64,000 bases of DNA from VXPQ01 sp965116435 (lineage in GTDB: Bacteria > Bacteroidota > Rhodothermia > Rhodothermales > VXPQ01): assembly GCA_965116435.1 (NCBI GenBank), contig OZ220686.1:1488001-1552000 (forward strand). The letters run 5' to 3'. Below are positions 49,411-57,200 of the stretch, in pieces; position 1 is the first letter of the stretch; each line of letters begins with the position of its first letter. The notes beneath the pieces were generated by a model that worked only from the letters and a program-made list of their open reading frames with translations, did no database searches and was not told the DNA's origin. A program made the translations under genes and the position numbers.

Positions 49411-51621
49411 ATGGAAACGCAAGGACGCATAAAACGCAATGGCAACCCCCGCCACCCAGACTCCAACCCCTACCAGCGACACCTTGTCCTCGCATGGCTG
49501 GCCAACGCCCTGGAGCGCATAGACCCTCGAAGGAAAGAGGCCAAGTCATTGATCGAATGGATAGAAAAAAACGCACTGTACCTGTGCGAGGGCCTCAACG
49601 ACAAGGGTCGGGGGCTGGATCAGGCCACACTGGTCAAAACGCTAAAAAGCGTCGATGTCGAAGGGAATGCGAGGATGAGACGGCGCCGGAGATCAGACCA
49701 TGACACGGACGCTGACGCGGAAAAGAAGGCGTCTTTGGACAAGGCATGGCGCAACGTGCTAAAACATATCGAGCGGCTTGTCGAGGCCACGGAAGATGTT
49801 GGCCCGGACCGCATCCGCGTTCGTCTGGAGGAACTCGCCAAAATTGCCCGTCTCTCGCCGGAAGACGTAACCATCCTGGAGTTCGTGGTGCTCTATGAGA
49901 CGCAGCCGATCATCGAATCGCTGGTGAACAGTGCCTTTGAGCCGTATATCTTTGGTAGAGCACACGGCGCAACCGAACCCCTGTACTACTTTCTCGGCAT
50001 GAACGCCACAACCATCGGCAAGCGACTGGCCGACGATGGGCCGCTTCTCGCTTCCGGATTGATGAACATAAGTTCTGATGGCTACATCGATATCCCGTCC
50101 CGGTTGAAAAAAATCACCTGGGCCCCCGAAGAGGAGACGGATGTGCGTCGTCTACTGCTCGACGCCAGTGCGCCGACCGAGCTGGACTGGTCCGATTTCG
50201 ACCATTTCTCCACGGACCGGGATATGTTGGAGAAAATCCTCGCAGGAGCGCTCCAGAAAGGAACCAAAGGCGTCAACATCCTGCTGTACGGACCAAACGG
50301 CACCGGCAAAACGGAGCTGTCCAAAGTGTTGGCCGCCAAGATCGGCTCCACCCTGTTCGGCGCCGGAGAAAAGGACGAACGCGGCGGCGAACCGTCGCGA
50401 CGCGAACGCCTCGCCGATCTCTGCCTGGCGGGATGCCTGCTCATGGAAGCCTCAAACTCGCTTCTGTTGTTCGACGAAATGGACGATCTGTTGGACGAGT
50501 TCAATCAAGATTTCTTCCCTGTCGGCCTGAGCTCGCGCAAGAGGAAAAAAAGTGGCGGCTCCAAACTGTTCCTGAACCGGCTTCTGGAAGAGAATGCAAC
50601 GCCCACCATCTGGACGGTGAATCATGCATACTATATCGATCCTGCCTTCTTGCGCCGCATGACCTATGTGGTCTACCTCGGGAAACCGCCAACCCGAGTG
50701 CGGGAACGTATCCTGACGCGCCAACTGGACAAAAACGAGGTGCGCATCGAAGAGGAGCATGTGGCCCTGCTTGCGCGCCGGTTCGAGATGCCGCCCGGCG
50801 TGATGGACGGCTCGATACGGGCGGCAGGCCTTGTGCCGGAAGGCGACCAACAGGCCATGCTGGACAGGGGTCTTCAGAACATTGCAGATTTGATGGGCGG
50901 CGAACAACGAGTGCAAACGGCTCCTGCCCGCTTCGACCCGGCGTTTATCCAGGCCGATCAGGACCTCGTCGCACTGGCCGAGAAGCTGACCGGGAGCGGC
51001 GCAAGACCCTTTTCGATGTGTTTGTACGGCCCACCGGGAACCGGCAAGAGCGCCTATGCACGCTACCTGGCGGAACGTATGGGACTGGAAGTGCTGCACA
51101 AACGCACATCCGATTTGTTGTCCAAGTGGGTGGGGGAATCGGAAAAGAACATCGCCAGGGCGTTTCGGGAAGCGCACGATACCCGCTCGTTCCTGATATT
51201 CGACGAGGCGGATTCGCTCCTTGCAGACCGGCGCGGGGCGAAGTTCAGCTGGGAAGTAACCCAAGTGAACGAGATGCTGACCCAGATGGAAGCGCATCCG
51301 CTCCCCTTCGCTTGCACTACGAACTACGCGGAGAAGCTGGACGAAGCCACCAAGCGACGCTTCCTCTTCAAGGTCCGCCTGAAATACAGTTCGCCCGAGC
51401 AGGCGGCGGGTTTGTTTCGCGCTTACTTCGGCATCGAAGCGCCCGGACCGCTGTGGAGCCTGAAAGGACTCACCCCCGGCGACTTTCCAGTGGTTCGCCG
51501 CAGGGCAGAAATCACAGGACAACTCGGCGATGCGGATGCGCTGGTGGCCATGCTCCAGGCAGAGTGCGAGGCCAAGGAGAATCTGCCGAAAGACATAGGA
51601 TTTTCGCCGGCGGTGGCCTGA
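49411..51621 (+). CDS. Double AAA+ ATPase, paralogue 2
   Basis: A 736-residue tandem paralogue of the preceding gene with the same two AAA+ modules (Walker A LYGPNGTGKTELSKVLA and YGPPGTGKSAYARYLAE; Walker B SLLLFDEMDDLL and FLIFDEADSLLADRRGAKFS). Large blocks are almost identical to paralogue 1, including at the DNA level. Divergence is concentrated in the N-terminal region (about 160-205) and the stretch after the first Walker B (LLDEFNQDFFPVGLSSRKRK, versus LLSRPRSGLFSLGLMFSEKH in paralogue 1). The loop before VGESEKN also differs (LLSKW versus IDKF). This suggests duplication with gene conversion and selection on partner-contacting loops. The membrane protein gene follows after 34 bp. Confidence 0.82.
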   Translation: METQGRIKRNGNPRHPDSNPYQRHLVLAWLANALERIDPRRKEAKSLIEWIEKNALYLCEGLNDKGRGLDQATLVKTLKSVDVEGNARMRRRRRSDHDTDADAEKKASLDKAWRNVLKHIERLVEATEDVGPDRIRVRLEELAKIARLSPEDVTILEFVVLYETQPIIESLVNSAFEPYIFGRAHGATEPLYYFLGMNATTIGKRLADDGPLLASGLMNISSDGYIDIPSRLKKITWAPEEETDVRRLLLDASAPTELDWSDFDHFSTDRDMLEKILAGALQKGTKGVNILLYGPNGTGKTELSKVLAAKIGSTLFGAGEKDERGGEPSRRERLADLCLAGCLLMEASNSLLLFDEMDDLLDEFNQDFFPVGLSSRKRKKSGGSKLFLNRLLEENATPTIWTVNHAYYIDPAFLRRMTYVVYLGKPPTRVRERILTRQLDKNEVRIEEEHVALLARRFEMPPGVMDGSIRAAGLVPEGDQQAMLDRGLQNIADLMGGEQRVQTAPARFDPAFIQADQDLVALAEKLTGSGARPFSMCLYGPPGTGKSAYARYLAERMGLEVLHKRTSDLLSKWVGESEKNIARAFREAHDTRSFLIFDEADSLLADRRGAKFSWEVTQVNEMLTQMEAHPLPFACTTNYAEKLDEATKRRFLFKVRLKYSSPEQAAGLFRAYFGIEAPGPLWSLKGLTPGDFPVVRRRAEITGQLGDADALVAMLQAECEAKENLPKDIGFSPAVA

Positions 51622-51655
51622 TAACGAGGCGGACGCACCAAAAAAACACGCAACC

Positions 51656-52228
51656 ATGACGCAAAAGCATCCTGTCCTTCTGGAAATGGCCCGGTTAGTA
51701 GGCGGCATGTCGTCCGTAATCGTATACACAGTCGCAGCGACCCTTGCAATTCTGTTTTTGTGCGCAAAAGGGCTGGAAAACATCCTGGCCATATCCCTGA
51801 GCTGGCATGCACATGCGCTGGTGATGCTCCTTATTACATTTTTCTATTATCCAATTATACGATCAAAAACGGCATATAAAGATGCAATTTCATCCATTAT
51901 ATATTTTATCGCAGTCCGTATCGGAATTCCTTTCCTGACATTTAAGGGACTGGAAAGCATTTTGGCTATATCGTTGCCGTGGTATGTAGATGCGCCGATT
52001 ATACTTTTCGTCGCTATAGGCCTTGAATTAGGCCTAATGTCCATACTGTTCATGGCTACCTCTGTGAAAGGTGACGTGAAAAATATTCGACGTAGGCATA
52101 AGTCTATCGTGCTTGCAGATCAAAAAGATGATTCGGAATCTCCCCAGTCGAAAGCATATGAGGCATTTATAGACAAAACAGAGAAGGCAGGTATTCACAA
52201 TGTAGGTAATGTGTATTTTCTAAATTAG
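51656..52228 (+). CDS. Small polytopic membrane protein downstream of AAA+ pair
   Basis: A 190-residue protein with about four membrane spans (near SSVIVYTVAATLAILFLCAK, ALVMLLITFFYYPII, ISSIIYFIAVRIGIPFLTF and DAPIILFVAIGLELGLMSILF). The second half of the membrane region repeats the first: GLENILAISLSWHAHALVML and GLESILAISLPWYVDAPIIL are clearly related, so it arose by internal duplication. A soluble tail (about 140-190) ends GIHNVGNVYFLN. No family is recognised. It is 34 bp after paralogue 2 and probably in the same transcript, so it may anchor the ATPases to the membrane. A strong hairpin follows at 52357. Confidence 0.6.
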   Translation: MTQKHPVLLEMARLVGGMSSVIVYTVAATLAILFLCAKGLENILAISLSWHAHALVMLLITFFYYPIIRSKTAYKDAISSIIYFIAVRIGIPFLTFKGLESILAISLPWYVDAPIILFVAIGLELGLMSILFMATSVKGDVKNIRRRHKSIVLADQKDDSESPQSKAYEAFIDKTEKAGIHNVGNVYFLN

Positions 52229-52356
52229 AACGACGGTACTGGGTTGTGGATATTTTGGGATAAATGGGGAAATATAGCCTAAAATATACGTATAATTCCC
52301 CGCAGAGAGTCTTTTTTTGTTCTATAATATCTATTTTTGCGCCTAAAGTGGGGAAA

Positions 52357-52398
52357 GCATCCTGCATCCGAAAATACGGCTGTTCGGATGCAGGATGC
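52357..52398. terminator. Perfect 16-bp-stem hairpin
   Basis: GCATCCTGCATCCGAA (52357-52372) and TTCGGATGCAGGATGC (52383-52398) form a 16-bp perfect stem with a 10-nt loop. It lies between the plus-strand membrane gene and the minus-strand DUF1232 gene, which are convergent, so a bidirectional terminator is the simplest role. The weak A/T tracts beside it leave a mobile-element or REP-like origin possible. The remaining bases of the 212-bp gap (52229-52440) show nothing else. Confidence 0.6.
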
Positions 52399-52440
52399 AG
52401 TAAAAACCCCGGTTGTTGGGAGAATTGCCCTAGTGTGGCC

Positions 52441-52656
52441 TTAGCCGTTTCGCTTACTGAGAATTTCTCTCAGATATCCAAGCAAAACAATGATGCCGTC
52501 GTCAACCGTACCGAAAGGAACGAGAAGGTCAGGCACGATATCAACAGGGGAGACAACATAAGCGACTACGACAAGCGCAATCGCTATGGAGATCAAGTGG
52601 TCTTTGAGGTCCATGGTCTTGGGGGTTTGGTGGTTGGGGTTGAGATGGAAAATCAT
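52441..52656 (-). CDS. DUF1232 (YkvA-like) small membrane protein
   Basis: A 71-residue protein whose core SPVDIVPDLLVPFGTVDDGI is the signature of DUF1232/YkvA proteins (usually SPxDLIPDxxPxxGxxDD). It is helical, with a membrane-associated segment before the motif (ISIAIALVVVAYVV). The function is unknown. Small standalone versions are common in Bacteroidota and other phyla. The start could be the ATG at 52656 or the one at 52614, which would give 57 residues and still include the whole motif. Confidence 0.82.
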   Translation of the reverse strand: MIFHLNPNHQTPKTMDLKDHLISIAIALVVVAYVVSPVDIVPDLLVPFGTVDDGIIVLLGYLREILSKRNG

Positions 52657-52866
52657 CTGGGAGGTCCGGATGATTTTCTGAGGTCGTTTTGGGTGGTATG
52701 GCTGTTGTTAGCTGTGACCCTAATGACCTGTTCTTGGAATATACGGAATAGGATGTTGGTTGTCAAGGGTTTTGTGGGGAAAAATTTAGAAAATTTACGG
52801 GATGTTCTATAGATTTATAACTTGATAATTCCGGGCACACTTAGGTGTACTTATAGACGATCATTG

Positions 52867-52953
52867 CTACAAAATGACTTGCAAAGACTGAAATCTCCCT
52901 ACGATGTGATCCAGCATGGTCGATATGATCCCTTCTAGGGCCGCAATTTTCAT
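52867..52953 (-). pseudogene. Decayed MNT nucleotidyltransferase gene fragment
   Basis: The reverse strand reads MKIAALEGIISTMLDHIVGR and continues FQSLQVIL before a stop. This matches the first 28 residues of the intact MNT protein encoded at 59100-59447 (MKIVASKGFISTMVDRIVGR, then FQPLQVVL), and the DNA is visibly similar over about 90 bp. The active-site GSHARG part is gone. The rest of the surrounding gap 52657-53028 shows no gene. Confidence 0.8.
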
Positions 52954-53028
52954 GATTTATGCTGGATCAGGCATTTCATGAGAGAGAGGTGGTTCGGATT
53001 GGTTGAACAAAGTTTTAGGGATTTAAGG

Positions 53029-53335
53029 TGCATAATTGTGGCCTTGTTCCGATCTTGCCAACCCAGAAGGCACCCCATGCCCAACCCGGGGCCTCGCATT
53101 CAAGGCTAAGGTGGCCCCTCACCGTCCTACGTGACGACAGCACGCTGGCGGACCTTGCTACCCACTATTGAAGTACATCCAAACCAGATACAGTCCTGAA
53201 AGAAGCAGGCCTTCGATAGCCTAAATCTGCTACTACAACGAAAAAAGCCACATCAGGGTCTTGACAACTGGTATCGAACAACGTATATTACAAGCACAAG
53301 TCGCTGACGAAGTCGGCGTAAGCCACAACGACCCT
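53029..53335 (+). mobile_element. Internally deleted, decayed IS3-family copy A
   Basis: This DNA aligns to the IS at 59598-60489: the left end (TGCATAATTGTG versus TGTAGGATTGCG), then the OrfA start region, including THYxxVHPNQIQSWKKQ-like codons near 53160-53200. It then jumps to the OrfB end (YYNEKSHQGLDN-like codons near 53231-53270) and the right end (ACAACGACCCTGAA versus ACAACGCAATCCTACA). The coding frames are broken by stops and shifts. The retained 3' end carries a strong-looking promoter that reads toward the gene at 53559. Confidence 0.78.
53261..53289 (+). promoter_or_regulatory. IS3-derived sigma70-type promoter
   Basis: TTGACA (53261-53266), a 17-bp spacer and TATATT (53284-53289), inside the 3' end of decayed IS copy A and pointing at the AT-rich gene starting at 53559. 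The same sequence in the less decayed IS encodes GLDNMTPNDVYY. Confidence 0.65.
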
Positions 53336-53410
53336 GAACTTGAGACGAACTGGACAAACTGTCCAGGTTTCTCGAACCATGTCCAATTTTATGATTATTA
53401 TAACGCATGC

Positions 53411-53438
53411 TTGACATTCTCGTTTTTTGTCGTATATT
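53411..53438 (+). promoter_or_regulatory. Second sigma70-type promoter upstream of 53559 gene
   Basis: TTGACA (53411-53416), a 16-bp spacer and TATATT (53433-53438) lie 120 bp before the start codon, in AT-rich DNA beyond the IS remnant. This is a likelier primary promoter for the gene by distance. Between it and the gene I see no other feature. Confidence 0.55.
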
Positions 53439-53558
53439 GGAGGGAAACAGAACAGAAACCAACCCCAGAGCGATGAAAGCTCCCGGAAACCCAAGAAACC
53501 AAAGGTCGTCAAGCATTCTTTATAAGAACCAATTTATGAACTCTAAACACCTTGTACA

Positions 53559-54206
53559 ATGACTCAAAAACTAACCAAAACCATTAATAAGTATTACAAT
53601 AATGCAAGCGATCCGGATAGTCGCTTTCGATCTTGGGATCACTGTCATAAATTTTTCCGAAAGAATTATAATAATCTCCATCAAGTAGAAGATAAGGCCG
53701 CTCTATGTTTGGGTTTTTATCTTGCAAGTTGGGGTATGTATCGAGGATCTGGATTTCTTTTACAACATGCATACACTATTCATAAACCTGTTATCCGTGA
53801 ATTAGCATCGTCTAACGAATTTTTGGAACTCTGGAAACATGATGTTGGCGCGGACCGTAGCCATACCGATCTAGTACAGACTATCATGAAATTAGTAGAC
53901 CTGCTTCACAATGCTTACGATGGTTATGAGAAGAAACCAACAGATACACTAATTTCAAAGGCTCTCCTGGGAACAGTGGGTTGCCTCCCGGCCTGTGATA
54001 CTTTGTTCAAGAAGGGATTCAGAAACCAGGGATATTCCTATGGTAGTCTAAATAAAAAATTTATTCATTGTATTATTGATTTTTGTATTAAACATAAGAA
54101 GGAATTAGATAAGATACAGCCTACAATTCTTGATCTTGATGGACACCCATATCCACGCATGAAGTTAGTGGACATGCATTTCTGGCAGATTGGGAACGAC
54201 CTGTAA
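53559..54206 (+). CDS. Uncharacterised AT-rich island protein
   Basis: A 215-residue soluble, helical protein. Blocks FRSWDHCHKFFRKN (about 23-36), LGFYLASWGMYRGSGFLLQH (about 50-69), LLGTVGCLPACDTLFKKGF (about 137-155) and YPRMKLVDMHFWQIGNDL at the C-terminus look strongly conserved. I recall similar motifs in unnamed proteins scattered across bacterial variable regions (memory, unchecked), but no function is known to me. Base composition is far more AT-rich than the backbone, a sign of transfer. It sits between IS copy A, whose promoter points at it, and the convergent sacsin-like ATPase gene. Confidence 0.65.
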   Translation: MTQKLTKTINKYYNNASDPDSRFRSWDHCHKFFRKNYNNLHQVEDKAALCLGFYLASWGMYRGSGFLLQHAYTIHKPVIRELASSNEFLELWKHDVGADRSHTDLVQTIMKLVDLLHNAYDGYEKKPTDTLISKALLGTVGCLPACDTLFKKGFRNQGYSYGSLNKKFIHCIIDFCIKHKKELDKIQPTILDLDGHPYPRMKLVDMHFWQIGNDL

Positions 54207-54231
54207 TCATAGAGACTTCGGGTTAGTCGTT

Positions 54232-57200
54232 TCATTCCGCCGCCTGGCGCCAGTTTCCGTCGAACATGAACGAAGTGATCTGCATTGCAGGGTTTCGGAT
54301 CGGGTGGACACGAAGGCGATCAGGGTCTGAAGCAAACTCGACCACGTACAGCCAATAGTGGACCCCGTAGTCTTGAGCATTGCTGAACTGCGTTCTCGAC
54401 AGCCCAACTCCCGTCTGGTTCCATTCGCCCGCCACACCCTTGACTTCTATCACCCTTTCCTCGCCAGTGGACGGATCGTGACTGACAATGTCGTACCCTG
54501 GGTGTGTCTGGGCCTTCTGTTCGGCGACACGCCCCTGCGCCTCCTCGTAGTCACATACTGCCTTGCGTGCAACAACTTCCAAGGCCAGATTGTGCTCCGA
54601 AGAGCCTTGCCGCTCTGATACTTCTTCCGGCTTCCTTCGAACATAGGACAATAAACGTCGGTCTCTTTGCTCCTTGTATTTCGGGCGTTTCTCATTGGAA
54701 TCCAAGTATTGTTGCTTTCGACCAGCATTGCTTTCCTTTCCTGTTCGGCTTAAGTATCCTGTTGATTCTTCGATATCCTCGGGCAAATCACCAGATTTCA
54801 GTTCACCATCTTTCTCCTTTGCAACGATATCGATCTGTTGTTCGCCGCGGGTACCCAGTTCACCAAGTTTCGGTGAGACTACAACTGTTTCCGATATCGC
54901 AGGGCTGATATCAAGAGGCGGCACACCAGCATCCGTCAATTGGCAATGTGCGTCGTGAACTGTCATTTCCATCAGTGGGCCAACACACAAGACCAATATT
55001 GAAATTTCGTTTCCGGGAGCCTCGGGCATTAGCTGATGAAATATCGCGTTCAGAATGCCCGGCCATCTACGATCATCGGACGACCGGCAGACTGTGAGGA
55101 GGCCCTCGTTAATGTCGTAGAAGGCTTGGACCGGTCTCGGGGGAGAGGATACGGCATCGTTAGTCAATTGAACGGATGCCTTGATCTGAACGACATCATA
55201 GCTGACCGCCTTCAGCAACGAGAGTGCCTCGCGGAACCTGTTGCTAACCGTGGCTGACTTGTCGTGTACCAGTCGGGCGAAAATATCCTTCCGGTCCGCT
55301 AATTTCTCAGCCAGCTCGGTTTCGTATTGTTCTTCTCCGCCAAAGTATTCAAGTGATACACTGGTGCTTTTACTGAGCCTCCTGACTCCTAACTCCATCA
55401 CCAACGGATCAAAGTCGGCAGATAGTTTGCACAGCGCCCGGTTGAGTTCTCCGTTGAAGAAGGTAGCGTACCACTCACTGTCGTGGAGCAGTATCTCATC
55501 TGGATATGTTGTCATTCCCTCTGAATTAAGGATGGTCGGAGCCTCCCGCAGACGCTGGAGTTCGACCGCATCACACTCCTCTCTATTGTATGCAGTCGCC
55601 ACAGCGGCGAGACAGGTGTTGTAAATGGCTAAGTCGGAATCAACAACTGGAGCAGATTTTTCGAAGTGATTCTCCACAATGTCGAGTAGTATATCGACGT
55701 AATCGGAACACTCCGGGGCATCTTTGACGCCGATAGACCTGAAAAGCGGTGTGAAGGACTTCATACTCTCGGGAACAGTGAATGCGTATACACCGAGCGG
55801 TTGAGAAGTCCAGTAGACTCGATTGGTCCGTACAAATTTACCTTGATCCTCGACGTAGATGCACTGGGCTTCCTTGAGTTCCGCAATCAACGGGTCTGGT
55901 TGCTTCGCACGCTCATTCAGTACCTGGTAAACAAGTGGGTCCGGCCCAATCCCTCGCTCCATGCAGTGTTTCAGGTGGCCGATCACAAGATCTGTCGAAG
56001 GATTGATGGTGACGCCCAAATCTTCCAGCAAATCGGTGTTGAGGCGCTGCGTATCCCTGAACGCCAATATCCGCGCTTGGGAACGGAAAGCATTAGCTCG
56101 AAACGGCGCGTACAGCGAATCGGGCCAGTGCCACTCCTCCATGTCGTCGTCCGACGGAAAACAGTCTGTGTTCCGAAGATCGGCGATAGCCTCTCGGAAC
56201 GCCTCGTTATTCTTCCATGCCTCGTAGTTTTTGCATATCTCATAGAAGGCCTCTCCACTGGCCTTTTTTGCGTCGCCTGTCGGCAAAGATTCAAAGGATA
56301 TATTGCAAATACGTTCAACAAGATGTCGAGCGGTGGCCGACCGGCGAATTCCGATATTATCAAGGAAGCGATGCACCGTAGGCTGATCGGGGAGCCTGCT
56401 TTCATCTAGCCAAAGGTGTTTCGTGTCACCTAATATCCTCACCAAGTGTTCGGATCGATGGTAGGTGTCGGTCGGTCGGGACCACCCCCCGTCCTGAGTC
56501 GGTGCAAGCGGGAGGGAACCCAAAAGTTCGCAGGTCTTTTCTTCGTCTACAAGGCTCGAATGGTTCGATAATTCTTTGATCAAGCGCTCATATTTCTCCG
56601 GATCCAGAGAGCCCGTATCATTGACAATTTCTGGCAGCACGATTTCCACATAGGATTTTATCGTCAATGTCTCGATGCCAAGCTTGTTTGAGACGAACTC
56701 ACGGGCCTGTTCGGAAAAAACCCCAATATCGAGTATATCCGCCTGCCCGATGGGATCTTTGAAATCACCCGGTAACAGTGCCTTGGTTGCCTTGACCAAG
56801 CCGCGACCCGAACGCCAGATGGACAGGTTTTGCAGAGACTCGTAAACTGTGATGTCCACAGTACTACGGCTGTCAATATCCGCAAGCAACATGTAGAAAT
56901 CACTCAGTGACATCGGGTCGATATTGATGACTTCCTCAACGGGCTGCGAGGCGAGCTTCGCACGGAGATAGGAAACCACAGTACCGAGATTTAGAGGCTG
57001 GATTAGTCGCCCGAGCTTCGGAAGTTTGACGAAGTGATGTGAAGCGATGGCAAGCCCAGGCAGCTGCGCCGTAATCCGGGCGGCGAGACCTGCGGGTGCA
57101 GCATGGGAATCGTCGATCACAACCACCGTGGACAAGTCCTCCGTGACCATGATCGGTAACTCCTTCAGACGCTTGCCCACTCCAGCGTTGGGCATCACGG

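Noticed and set aside
53261..53476. 71-codon open frame between IS remnant A and the 53559 gene
   Set aside because: It begins within the promoter and transposase remnant and has no recognisable family or start signal.
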